This document shows positions 41,283 to 49,114 of a stretch of DNA of 64,000 bases, piece by piece (within the stretch, counting starts at the first letter, position 1; each line of letters starts with the position of its first letter). The position numbers and the translations under genes were made by a program. The notes beneath the pieces were generated by a model that worked only from the letters and a program-made list of their open reading frames with translations, did no database searches and was not told where the DNA came from. This DNA is from Streptomyces sp. NBC_01476 (lineage in GTDB: Bacteria > Actinomycetota > Actinomycetes > Streptomycetales > Streptomycetaceae), in contig NZ_CP109446.1 in assembly GCF_036227265.1 (NCBI RefSeq), positions 7,519,001 to 7,583,000 of the forward strand, in the 5' to 3' direction.

Positions 41283-43463
41283 ATGGACTCTTACCTTCCG
41301 CCGGGCGACACCCCCGATCTCGACTTGAACGTGGTCAGCCAGGCGCTCGCGGGTCTGACCCCGAGGCCCGGCACACAGTCACGTGCACAGCCGTGCCGCC
41401 CCGCGAACAGCGGCCACAGCGATGGGGAGAAGCCGGTCGAGCCCAAGGACAAGGAGCAGATCCTGGGCGCGATCACGGTCGACCGCGACCTGCGGATCGT
41501 CAGTTCCAATCTGGGCCCGCGGTGCTTCGACGGGTTGACCGCCGTCCCGGGAGAACCCTTCGTGGACCTGCTCCCGCCGAGCGACGTGCCGGCGGTCACC
41601 CGCCGGCTGCGGCGCGTGGTGGAGACCCGCGACCCCCATGTGGCCCGTGTCCAGCGGATCCCCAAGCCGGACGGCTCTGAACTGATCGTCTCGCTGAGCA
41701 TTCTGCCGTCCCCGCCGCCGGACGACGGCCTGACCATCTCGTTCATCGACATGGCCCGGCGCTTCCACCTCTACGCCGCCGCCTCGTCCATCGGCACCAC
41801 CCTCGACGTCGGGGAGACCGCCCGGGCGCTGGCCGCCTCGCTGCTGCCCTGGGGCGACGTCGTGGCGGTCTCGCTCGACTACAACGTCTGGACGGGGGAG
41901 CAGGTCGAGGACCGTACCCGGCTGCGGCGCGCCGCCCTCGCCCCCGAGCGGTCCTGGCCCGACGGCTTCCTCACACCGGGCGAGGACCTTCCCCAGCGGG
42001 CCCGCGTGTTCCTGGGTCAGGACACGGAGGCCCACGACGTCCAGGGCACCGTCGTACTGCCGGACCGGGCCGCGATCGAGCGGGCGCTGGGCGGGGACCC
42101 CAGGCTGCTGAGGGCCCTGGTGCCCATGGAGGGGCCGCTGTGCATGGCCGGCGTTCCGCTGATCGTGGAGGGGCCGGACGGGGAGGCCCCGATCGTGCTG
42201 GGCGTCGCGGAGGTGTGGCGGCGCCCGGACGGGCCGCTGGGGCCTTTCGGCGAAGACCTGATCGACATGCAGGAACTGGTCTCCAGAACGGCCGGGCACG
42301 TCGACAACGCCCGCCGGCACGAGCGCGAGCACGCCCAGGTCATCGCGCTCCAGCAACGGCTGCTGCCGCCGTCGCCGACCAGCACGATCGAGATCGCCAG
42401 CGCCTACGAGCCCACCACCCCCGACAGCGCGGGGGTGGGCGGCGACTGGGTTTCCAGCTTTCCGCTGCCCGGCGGGCGTACCGCCCTGGTGGTCGGCGAC
42501 GTCGTCGGACACGGCCTCGGCGCGGCGGCGGCCATGGGCCAGCTCAGCATGGAAGCGCGGGCCCATCTGTCGGCCGGCCTGCCGCCGGACGAGGTCCTGG
42601 CCCGGCTGGACGAGACGGTGACCCTCCTGGACGACTCCGAGACGGGGCTCGCGGCCGGCTACAGCGCGCTGAACAGCACCTGCTGCATCGTCTGCTACGA
42701 CCCCGTGGAGAACCGCTGCACCATGAGCAGCGCCGGCCACCTGCCCCCGGTTCTCGTGCACCCCGGCGGCCGGGTGGAGATCATCACCCCGCGCGCCCAC
42801 CCGGGGCTCGGCACCGCGTTCGTCTCCGATGAGCCCTTCGAGACCACGGAGTTCGGTGCGGAGCCCGGATCACTGGTGGCGCTCTACACCGACGGGCTGG
42901 TCGAGAGCACCTCGGCGTCGATCGAGGAGGGCATCGGCACGCTGTCGCGGGCGCTGGCACGCATACGCCCCGGCGACGACCTCAAGGAGGCGGTCTCCCG
43001 TACGGTCGGCGCACTGGACCCGCACCGGCACGGGCTGCGCGACGACGTGACGCTGATGATCGCGCGCATGGTCGGCAGGCCCCGCGGGGACGTCGCCACG
43101 GTGTCCCTGCCGGTGGGCGACCCACGGATCGTCCCCCGCGCACGGTCGCTCGCGGCCGTCCGGCTGCGGCGCTGGGGGCTGCACGAGCGGACCTACGACG
43201 CCACGCTCGTGGTGGGCGAACTGGTCACCAATGCCCTGCGCCACGGCGCGGGGGAGATCACCCTGCGGCTGATCCGCACCGGCAGCCGCAGCGTCGTGTG
43301 CGAGGTCAGCGATCCCGGCAACGGCCGGCCGTGGCAGCACCGGGCCGATCCGCTGGACGAGCACGGACGCGGTCTGCTCGTCGTGCACGCGGTCGCCGAC
43401 CGGTGGGGGGTCCGCTGGAACGACGACGGCGGGAAGACCGTCTGGGCCGAGCTGACCGCCTGA
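41283..43463 (+). CDS. PAS-GAF-SpoIIE phosphatase-HATPase regulator
   Basis: 726 residues from the ATG at 41283. Domain order: a disordered start, PAS-like (about 58-155, AITVDRDLRIVSSNLG), GAF-like (about 165-350), PP2C/SpoIIE phosphatase (about 365-590) and a C-terminal anti-sigma-type HATPase (about 600-725). The phosphatase shows metal-site aspartates in GVGGDWVSSFPL, VVGDVVGHGLGAAAAM, LYTDGL and RDDVTLMIAR. The HATPase has VVGELVTNALRHG and HGRGLLVVHAVADRWG. Such proteins reset partner-switching cascades by dephosphorylating anti-anti-sigma factors, while the HATPase binds or phosphorylates the partner. No partner gene is adjacent, as is common in streptomycetes. Confidence 0.92.
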   Translation: MDSYLPPGDTPDLDLNVVSQALAGLTPRPGTQSRAQPCRPANSGHSDGEKPVEPKDKEQILGAITVDRDLRIVSSNLGPRCFDGLTAVPGEPFVDLLPPSDVPAVTRRLRRVVETRDPHVARVQRIPKPDGSELIVSLSILPSPPPDDGLTISFIDMARRFHLYAAASSIGTTLDVGETARALAASLLPWGDVVAVSLDYNVWTGEQVEDRTRLRRAALAPERSWPDGFLTPGEDLPQRARVFLGQDTEAHDVQGTVVLPDRAAIERALGGDPRLLRALVPMEGPLCMAGVPLIVEGPDGEAPIVLGVAEVWRRPDGPLGPFGEDLIDMQELVSRTAGHVDNARRHEREHAQVIALQQRLLPPSPTSTIEIASAYEPTTPDSAGVGGDWVSSFPLPGGRTALVVGDVVGHGLGAAAAMGQLSMEARAHLSAGLPPDEVLARLDETVTLLDDSETGLAAGYSALNSTCCIVCYDPVENRCTMSSAGHLPPVLVHPGGRVEIITPRAHPGLGTAFVSDEPFETTEFGAEPGSLVALYTDGLVESTSASIEEGIGTLSRALARIRPGDDLKEAVSRTVGALDPHRHGLRDDVTLMIARMVGRPRGDVATVSLPVGDPRIVPRARSLAAVRLRRWGLHERTYDATLVVGELVTNALRHGAGEITLRLIRTGSRSVVCEVSDPGNGRPWQHRADPLDEHGRGLLVVHAVADRWGVRWNDDGGKTVWAELTA

Positions 43464-43560
43464 CGGGGCGCCGGCGGCGAAGCACGCCGGGCGAGGCAGG
43501 AGGCGGGCAGGACGCGTGCAAGACACAGCCACGGCGCAGGCTAGCCGGGGTTCGCGGAGC

Positions 43561-44736
43561 TTACAGCCACTCCCCTTCCAGGGCGGTCGCGGTCAGGCCG
43601 GGCGCCGCCGCGTACAGGACGGTGCGGGCACCGGGCTTCTGGCCGGAGCGGTGGGCGCGCTCCAGGATGTCGAACACGGCGGCGCCGCCGCGGTTGCCCG
43701 TGCCGTAGCTGTCCCAGCTGTGCTCCAGCAGTCCGGCGGGCCAGCCCTCGGGCATGGTCTGCTGCATGTACTCCAGCACCCGGGTCCCTCCGGGGTGCGC
43801 CAGCAGCAGATCGGGGTGCCAGCCCAGGTCGGAGTGCCGGCCGCGCAGCCACTCCCACATCGCCAGGACGGTGCGCTGCACGGCCCGCGGCCCGGACCGG
43901 TCCATCAGGAAGTGCACGCCGTCGTGGCGGGTCTCCAGCCGGTGCAGGCCCATGGTGTCCGGCAGGGTGTGGTGCCAGGCGGCGTCCAGCCGCAGGCACG
44001 CTCCGTCCGCCGGGCTGCCCGTCACCACCGCGGCGACCGCGGTGTCCGCGAAGAGCAGCCGGGTGATCAGGGACTCCAGGGTGTGGTCGCCCGACTGGTA
44101 GGTGGTGCTCAGCGCCTCCGATATGACCACCAGCACCTTCCGGCCCGGGTCGGCGGCCACCAGATCGGCGGCCAGCGCCAGCGAGCGGGTGCCGGCGATA
44201 CAGGCCCACTGGCTCGCCGGAAGCAGCAGCACGTCGCCCCGCAGCGGCAGCCGGTTGGCGAGGGCCACGTCCAGACCGGGCAGGGCGGGGGTGGTGGAGT
44301 GGCTGGTGATCAGGCAGTCCACATCGGCCGGCTCCAGACCGGCCGTGGCCAGGGCCTGACGGGCCGCCCGCTCGCCGTACTCCTGCACCGCCTCCCACGC
44401 GGGTGCGTTGCGCTCCTCGATCGTGCGGGGCGCCGGGATGGCGTCCAGCGCGGCCACGATCCGGTCGACGTCGCCGTCGGCGAACCCGTCGGCGGCCAGC
44501 GCGTCGCGGGCGAGGGGCTCGTCCGGCACCCGGAGACCCGAGACGGCCGGGGCGGCCGCCTCCTCCAGGCTGCGCATCCACCGGCGGGTCGTGATCCCGG
44601 TGGAGGCGGCGATTCCGTCGATCCGGGAGAGCCAAGGCGCCTGCGGATGGCGGGCCTTCACCTCCGCGAGGATGTCGACGGTGTCCACGGCGTGCTCCCC
44701 GGCCACCACGGCCGGGGGGAAGACATAGGCAGGCAC
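43561..44736 (-). CDS. Type III polyketide synthase (chalcone/stilbene synthase-like)
   Basis: 391 residues from the GTG at 44736, with GGAGGGG upstream. Thiolase fold with the type III triad: Cys179 in SQWACIAGTRS, His314 in LLAHPGGTRVLEYM and Asn348 in SYGTGNRGGAAVF. TTRRWMRSLEE matches the CoA-tunnel region of bacterial members such as RppA. Two departures are visible: extra residues just before the Asn, and AAAPG in place of the conserved GFGPG near the C-terminus. It should condense malonyl-CoA units on an acyl-CoA starter, but the product cannot be predicted. Next to it, upstream in transcription order, is an F420-type oxidoreductase. A perfect inverted repeat lies just ahead of its ribosome site. 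Confidence 0.87.
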   Translation of the reverse strand: MPAYVFPPAVVAGEHAVDTVDILAEVKARHPQAPWLSRIDGIAASTGITTRRWMRSLEEAAAPAVSGLRVPDEPLARDALAADGFADGDVDRIVAALDAIPAPRTIEERNAPAWEAVQEYGERAARQALATAGLEPADVDCLITSHSTTPALPGLDVALANRLPLRGDVLLLPASQWACIAGTRSLALAADLVAADPGRKVLVVISEALSTTYQSGDHTLESLITRLLFADTAVAAVVTGSPADGACLRLDAAWHHTLPDTMGLHRLETRHDGVHFLMDRSGPRAVQRTVLAMWEWLRGRHSDLGWHPDLLLAHPGGTRVLEYMQQTMPEGWPAGLLEHSWDSYGTGNRGGAAVFDILERAHRSGQKPGARTVLYAAAPGLTATALEGEWL

Positions 44737-45157
44737 AGGCCCCTCCAGGGTGATCGGCCATGGTTTGGCCGATGTGAGGCAGCGGAATGCTGTATGCCTC
44801 GATTGTCCGGGACGGATTTTCGGAGGCGCCCTCCGATTCGCGCCGGGCGCCGCCCGCGGCGGCGCGGCGATTCCCTGCCCCGCCGACCGGTCATGGACTG
44901 CCGGCCGGCTGTGCCTTCGTACGGTGTCGCGGTGCCGTGCCCGCGATGACCTGGGTCTGTTCCGGTTCGGGGCGATTCGGCGGCGGTCGCGCCGGCCCGG
45001 CCCGGCGAACGTCACCGGCGACCGGGCCGGCCCGGTGGATCTCCGGCCGCCCGGTCCGGCCGGTGACGAGAATCACCACGAACCCGCCCGGGAGGGGGCC
45101 GTCCCCCCCGTGCATACGGTCCGGCGACCGCCCCACGGGGGCCGTAGGACACCGGAA
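44737..45157. other. Non-coding region upstream of the type III PKS gene
   Basis: About 420 bases. It holds the 8-bp inverted repeat at 44753-44773 and, at the far end, an 8-bp stem CCCCCGTG/CACGGGGG (45105-45112, 45134-45141) that may add to termination of the upstream gene. No supported gene. Confidence 0.45.
44753..44773. promoter_or_regulatory. Perfect 8-bp inverted repeat before the type III PKS
   Basis: ATCGGCCA, five bases, TGGCCGAT, located 17 bp upstream of the GTG start and next to the ribosome site. It could be a TetR-like operator or an RNA hairpin that affects translation. Confidence 0.55.
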
Positions 45158-45182
45158 GGCCCGGACGCCGGCGGGCCGGGCC
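45158..45182 (-). terminator. Hairpin terminator after the F420-type oxidoreductase
   Basis: A 7-bp stem (GGCCCGG/CCGGGCC) with an 11-nt loop, starting directly at the stop codon at 45183. Confidence 0.5.
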
Positions 45183-46007
45183 TCAGCGGAAGCGGGCCGC
45201 GATCCCGGCGAACCGGTCGAGATGCGCCAGCGCCTCCTGCTCGGGGTCGGACGGCAGGTAGAGCAGTACACGCTCGACGCCGAGTGCCGCGTAGCCCTCG
45301 ATCGCGCCGGGCTCGGCGGGCGCGGCGAAGACCGTCACCGGGATGTCCCGGCCCGCCACGGCCCGTAGCTCCTCGATCTGCGGTCCCAGCGCCTCGGGCG
45401 GCACGGAGTTGGCGAGCCAGGCGTCGCCGAACTCGGCGACCCGGGGAAAGGCGCGCCTGCCGCCGCCGACGAAGATCGGCGGGTGCGGTTTGCGCACCGG
45501 CTTGGGCCAGGCGTAGACGGGGTCGAAGTCGACGAACTCGCCGTGGAACTCGGCCTTCTCCTCGGTCCACAACGCGGTGATCGCCCGCAGCCGCTCGTTG
45601 ACCAGCCGGCCCCTGGTGGTGAAGTCGGTGCCGTGGTTCGCCATCTCCTCCCGGTTCCAGCCCACACCGACACCGAAGAGGGCCCGCCCCCCGGAGATCA
45701 GGTCGAGTGAGGCGACCTCCTTCGCGGTGTGGATCGGGTCGCGCTGCGAGATCAGGGCGACGCCGGTGCCCACCAGCAGCCGCTCGGTGACCGTGGCGAC
45801 CGCGGTCAGCGCCACGAAGGGATCCAGGGTGCGGTAGTACCTGTCCGGCAGTTCGCCGCCGCTGGGATAGGGCGACTGGCGCGCGGCCGGGATGTGGCTG
45901 TGCTCCGCGATGAACACGGAGTCGAATCCGCGCTCTTCGAGAGCCCGCCCGAGCGGGGCGGGCCGGATGCTCAGATCGGTGATGAAGGTGGAGATCCCGA
46001 ACTTCAT
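45183..46007 (-). CDS. Luciferase-like, probably F420-dependent oxidoreductase
   Basis: 274 residues from the ATG at 46007, with GAAGGAG upstream. A compact TIM barrel of the actinobacterial F420-dependent luciferase-like group: MKFGISTFITDLSIRP start, ALEERGFDSVFIAEHSHIP, LDPFVALTAVATVTERLLVGTGV, DLISGGRALFGVGVGWNREEMANHG and PKPVRKPHPPIFVGGG. These enzymes use reduced F420 to reduce or oxidise varied substrates. It is upstream of the type III PKS gene but separated by a terminator, so a shared pathway is only a possibility. Confidence 0.85.
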   Translation of the reverse strand: MKFGISTFITDLSIRPAPLGRALEERGFDSVFIAEHSHIPAARQSPYPSGGELPDRYYRTLDPFVALTAVATVTERLLVGTGVALISQRDPIHTAKEVASLDLISGGRALFGVGVGWNREEMANHGTDFTTRGRLVNERLRAITALWTEEKAEFHGEFVDFDPVYAWPKPVRKPHPPIFVGGGRRAFPRVAEFGDAWLANSVPPEALGPQIEELRAVAGRDIPVTVFAAPAEPGAIEGYAALGVERVLLYLPSDPEQEALAHLDRFAGIAARFR

Positions 46008-46258
46008 ACGGCTCCTTCGTCGCTGCTGCCCGCCGGGTGCCGGGTGCCCGGTCCGGGTGATGATGCGGTCGAGCCACTCCTCCATGAGGCCCGCTCCCGG
46101 CCGCTCAGGGCGGTGGTCCGCGGCAGGACGGCGCCCAGCGCGACCGCGGCGCCGACCGGTCCGGGAGCCGCCGCGGCCGGGGTGTCCGTGGTGATCGCGG
46201 CGATGACCGCCTCACGGGCGAGGACCGAGAGCGTCAGGTCACGGCGGTCCTCGGGCAT
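46004..46258 (-). CDS. Small hypothetical open reading frame (doubtful)
   Basis: 84 residues if started at the ATG at 46258. Its stop overlaps the start of the oxidoreductase by four bases (ATGA), the usual sign of coupled translation, and the first 50 residues could form helices (LSVLAREAVIAAITTD). There is no ribosome site and no family I recognise, and the C-terminal third is low complexity. It could equally be chance. Confidence 0.25.
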   Translation of the reverse strand: MPEDRRDLTLSVLAREAVIAAITTDTPAAAAPGPVGAAVALGAVLPRTTALSGRERASWRSGSTASSPGPGTRHPAGSSDEGAV

Positions 46259-46384
46259 GCCGATCAGGGTAACGCTGGTGCCAGACCCTGCGGCCCGGAC
46301 CAGGTCGCCAGCGCGTTCCTCGCCCGACGCGCAGCCGGCCGGCCTCGGCGATGCGGCGGATGTGCGGAGGATCTCCACGCCGGC

Positions 46385-46673
46385 ATGGCGTACACCTGGC
46401 TGCGCAACGGCTTCCACGCGTCCCTAGCGGTGATGCTGGTGGGCGCCGCCCTGGAGACGGGCGAACTCGCCCCGCCGCAGGACGGACCGGTCTCCTGGAC
46501 CGCCCACGCCGACCTGGCCGAGGCGGCCGCGATCACCCTCGCCGAGGAGACCTTCGACGGCGTGACCCCCGCGCTGACCGGCAGGGCGGGTTCAGCCGGG
46601 TCGAACCGGAGCTCGCCCGGCTGATCGGCCGACCGCCGACGCCGCTGCGCGATGTCCTGGCGGCGGCGATCGT
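46385..46673 (+). pseudogene. Remnant of an NmrA-like NAD(P)-binding oxidoreductase
   Basis: Residues encoded from 46385 (YTWLRNGFHASLAVMLVGA, LETGELAPPQDGPVSWTAH, ADLAEAAAITLAEE) match the C-terminal half of NmrA-type NAD(P)H-binding proteins. After LTG the match continues in another frame (RVEPELARLIGRPPTPLRDVLAAA), which is the normal C-terminus. About 50 residues between the two blocks, and the whole N-terminal nucleotide-binding half, are missing. There is therefore an internal deletion with a frameshift and a 5' truncation: a decaying gene. Confidence 0.7.
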
Positions 46674-46787
46674 GCCGGTCGGCCGATCGGCCGGGCGAGT
46701 TCCTTTTCGAGTCCCCTTCGAGGCCGAGGGGGAAGACGTCATCGGACCGGGGAGACACCTCGGACTCACCGTGCGCTCACAGGGAGC

Positions 46788-47465
46788 TCACAGTGGGCCG
46801 CGACGGCCGGCGCCACCGCGCCGCGGCGGCCGGGTGAGGGTGATCTGGCGGACCAGCTGGTGGAAGCAGGAGACCGTCGCGATGGTGGGAAGGCTTGCCA
46901 CGGTCGCGCCGGTGATCGTGCGGGGCGCCTGGTCGATGCAGAACGCCATCGCGAACATGGAGAACATCAGTACCACGCACCAGGAGTGCGGGGCGCGGCG
47001 CTGGTGGAGAGCGGCCCGCAGGATGGACAAGGAGGCAACCGTCCACGGCCCGTAGACCAGGAGCGGCCACCAGTCCGCCAACTGGCGGGGTGCGTCCGCC
47101 CCGGCCAGCCTTCGCAGCGGATCGTGGGTCACCCTCCCGCCGAGCGCACAGACCACCGCCATGATGACGAGCGTGGCCGCCCCCATGGCGAAGCTCAGCT
47201 TCTCCTCGCGGCTCGCCCGGCGCCGCTCGGGCTTCGGGGGGACCTTCCGGACCACCTTCGGCTGCACCTTCCGGTGCCGGTGCCGGTGCCGCCGGAACGG
47301 CCGGTCCTCGCTGATATCCGACGTCCAGTGCCGACCTACGGTACGGAAATGGTCGGTGAGACCTTCGTGCTGGTCGGTGACCTCAAGGTCGCGCCATTCG
47401 TCGAAGAAGGACGGCTGGGTCGTGTCGAAGTTCTCGATAATCTGGTCGGGATAGGTCTCTTGCAT
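46788..47465 (-). CDS. Four-helix membrane protein, possibly DUF2637-type
   Basis: 225 residues from the ATG at 47465. The first 85 residues are soluble and end in a His/Arg/Lys-rich stretch (FRRHRHRHRK, then basic). Four membrane segments follow (about 90-110, 130-150, 165-180, 185-205), including LSFAMGAATLVIMAVVCALGG and CVVLMFSMFAMAFCIDQAPR. The helical part resembles DUF2637 proteins of actinomycetes, whose function is unknown. The assignment is tentative. It follows a small gene by about 100 bases and is likely co-transcribed with it. Confidence 0.65.
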   Translation of the reverse strand: MQETYPDQIIENFDTTQPSFFDEWRDLEVTDQHEGLTDHFRTVGRHWTSDISEDRPFRRHRHRHRKVQPKVVRKVPPKPERRRASREEKLSFAMGAATLVIMAVVCALGGRVTHDPLRRLAGADAPRQLADWWPLLVYGPWTVASLSILRAALHQRRAPHSWCVVLMFSMFAMAFCIDQAPRTITGATVASLPTIATVSCFHQLVRQITLTRPPRRGGAGRRGPL

Positions 47466-47566
47466 ACGAGACGGGTGTCCTTCACTGGAATGAAGGCCGG
47501 TGGGTGGTCGGGGATGACGGTCCGGACCGGCCGTGGGCGAGCGTCGTCAGAGACTGGGGTGTTCCG

Positions 47567-47818
47567 TCACACGGGCGTCCCGCGCTCGCCGTAGTGCTGG
47601 GAAAATTTCGTCTCGATACGTTTCATGGCTTCTGCGAACTGTGCCAGATCCAGTGAACAGTGCGGAACGGGGATCCGCTCGCCGTCGCGTTCCAGGTACG
47701 CGTGGTGCGGGGCTGCGGCGGACCCGAGGGAGGCCGGGATGAAAATCCATCCGCCGAGCCAGTATCCGGCCGACTCGGAGGAGGGTTTCGGCACCGCCGT
47801 CGCACAGAATTCATTCAT
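47567..47818 (-). CDS. Small hypothetical protein
   Basis: 83 residues from the ATG at 47818; a second ATG four bases downstream is out of frame. There is no clear ribosome site. The sequence is balanced and protein-like: a short apolar segment GYWLGGWIFIPASLG, an AYLERDGERIPVPHCSLDL stretch and a charged helix QFAEAMKRIETKF. I do not recognise the family. It lies directly upstream of the four-helix membrane protein. Confidence 0.5.
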   Translation of the reverse strand: MNEFCATAVPKPSSESAGYWLGGWIFIPASLGSAAAPHHAYLERDGERIPVPHCSLDLAQFAEAMKRIETKFSQHYGERGTPV

Positions 47819-48153
47819 GTGTCGATAACGACTGCCAGACCCTTTCTGGGGTCGGCCGTTCGGGTGAATTGGAGCCGTTTGCGGTGTGCCGTCCGTCGTT
47901 TTTGCCCGCGCTTGAGATAAAGGGTCCGGACGCGATGAGCGGGCTCCGGCCGCGTGGGAGGTCTCGCGGCCGGAGCCCGTGTCAGGGGGATCTCTCGCAT
48001 CCCCCAGCTCTGGGGGCGGCCCGTGGGCAGAGCGCCCACGGGCCGGGTACCTGTCGACAGGAGCCCGCCGGACCGAGGACGTCATGTCCGTCGGACCGGC
48101 GGCTCGGCCGGGACCGTGCAGCCCGGCTGTCGGTGACCACCGTCGGCGCCGCC
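47819..48153. other. Non-coding, hairpin-dense region
   Basis: About 335 bases without a supported gene. The stretch 47941-48061 is described separately. The 5' part (about 47880-47935) is less GC-rich and may carry the promoter of the small gene at 47567-47818. Confidence 0.5.
47941..48061. other. Array of strong inverted repeats
   Basis: Stem 1: a 14-bp perfect arm pair, 47941-47954 with 47965-47978. Stem 2: GGGGGAT 47985-47991 with ATCCCCC 47999-48005. The same CCCCC can instead pair as CCCCCAG 48001-48007 with CTGGGGG 48010-48016. Stem 3: a 12-bp perfect pair, 48017-48028 with 48034-48045. Then the palindrome CCTGTCGACAGG, 48050-48061. This may be a tandem terminator block or a structured RNA. 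Confidence 0.6.
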
Positions 48154-48177
48154 GAGTGCGCGCCGAAGGGCGCACTC
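48154..48177 (-). terminator. Hairpin overlapping the stop of the small gene
   Basis: A perfect 8-bp stem (GAGTGCGC/GCGCACTC) with an 8-nt loop. The stop codon of the gene at 48176-48361 lies at its edge. Outer arms GACCACCG/CGGTGGTC (48135-48142, 48182-48189) could extend it. Confidence 0.5.
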
Positions 48178-48361
48178 ATGGCGGTGGTCGGCACCTTCCC
48201 CGAACCGGCGGAGGGACGCCGCCGGCCGTTGGTGGGGCCGCCGTCGCCGCGACGGCCGGCCTGGCTCCGAAGCGCACCGCACTGGGTCCGACGAGGTCGG
48301 TGCGCAGGACCGTCACGCGGAACCTCCCCTTGGCCGGGCCCGGTTGGGGACAGTCGATCAT
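48176..48361 (-). CDS. Small hypothetical protein with perfect Shine-Dalgarno
   Basis: 61 residues. AGGAGGT stands five bases before the ATG at 48361, the best ribosome site in this area, which is why I accept the gene despite its poor composition. The first half (MIDCPQPGPAKGRFRVTVLR, then TDLVGPSAVRFG) is protein-like; the second half is Ala/Pro-rich. It lies 63 bases downstream of the secreted repeat protein and may be part of its operon. It may be a truncated relic of a longer protein. Confidence 0.45.
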   Translation of the reverse strand: MIDCPQPGPAKGRFRVTVLRTDLVGPSAVRFGARPAVAATAAPPTAGGVPPPVRGRCRPPP

Positions 48362-48424
48362 GGGATACCTCCTGTGCCGTCGGTGTGGGTTCCGGACAGT
48401 GCGTACGGAGCCGGTGGGCGATGG

Positions 48425-49114
48425 TCAGATGCCGCAGAAGGGCACACTTCCCACCGGGGAGCAGTTGTCGGGGGAGTTGCCCCGCACCAGCGAGCCCAGC
48501 AGGGTCACCGTGCCGGAGTTGTCCCGGATGCCGCCACCGCCGCCGGGGGTGACCGCGGTGTTGCCGACCACGGTGCTGCCCACCAGGGTGACCGCGCCGG
48601 CGGTGTTGGAGAGACCGCCACCGGTGTCGGCGGTGTTCTCGCGCAGGGTGCTGGAGTTGAGCGACACGGTCCCGCCGAAGTTGGCGATGCCGCCGCCCGA
48701 GCCGCCGGCCGGCGTCTGACCGCCCCGGAGGGTCACCGCGGTCAGGGTGAGCGCACCGCCGGCCGCGGGAACACTCGCGGCTCCGTCGACCTCGATGATG
48801 CGGAAGGCGGGCGCACCAGGAGCGCGGACGATCTCGGTGCCGACTCCGCTGAGGGTGATCGGAGTGGTGATGACCGGCAGCCCCGACGGGCCGTTGGCAC
48901 CGGTGCCGTGCGCCGATGTGAGCGTGTAGGTGCAGAACGGGGAGAGCACCAGATCGTCGCCGCCGATGGTGTTCGCCGCGTTGACCGCGGCGACGAGTGC
49001 GTTCTCGCTGCACCCCACGAGCTGGACGGCGTGCGCGGTCGTCGGGACGAGGGACAGTCCCGCGACAGCTGCCGCGGTGCCGAGCATGGCTGAGATTCTG
49101 CGCGGAGCGCGCAT
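48425..49114 (-). CDS. Secreted right-handed beta-helix / polymorphic-repeat protein
   Basis: 229 residues from the ATG at 49114, with AAGGGAG upstream. A Sec signal peptide (MRAPRRISAMLGTAAAVAGL and on) ends at TTAHA-VQ. The mature chain starts with VGCSENALVAAVNAANT and a GDDLVLSPFCTYTLTSA segment, as in CSLREX/PMP-like proteins. It then shows short beta-strand repeats such as GGGIANFGGTVSLNSSTLREN and GGGLSNTAGAVTLVGSTVVGN, which stack into a parallel beta-helix. There is no LPXTG or other anchor, so it is probably released or loosely wall-associated. Cell-surface or polysaccharide contact is a guess. Confidence 0.82.
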   Translation of the reverse strand: MRAPRRISAMLGTAAAVAGLSLVPTTAHAVQLVGCSENALVAAVNAANTIGGDDLVLSPFCTYTLTSAHGTGANGPSGLPVITTPITLSGVGTEIVRAPGAPAFRIIEVDGAASVPAAGGALTLTAVTLRGGQTPAGGSGGGIANFGGTVSLNSSTLRENTADTGGGLSNTAGAVTLVGSTVVGNTAVTPGGGGGIRDNSGTVTLLGSLVRGNSPDNCSPVGSVPFCGI

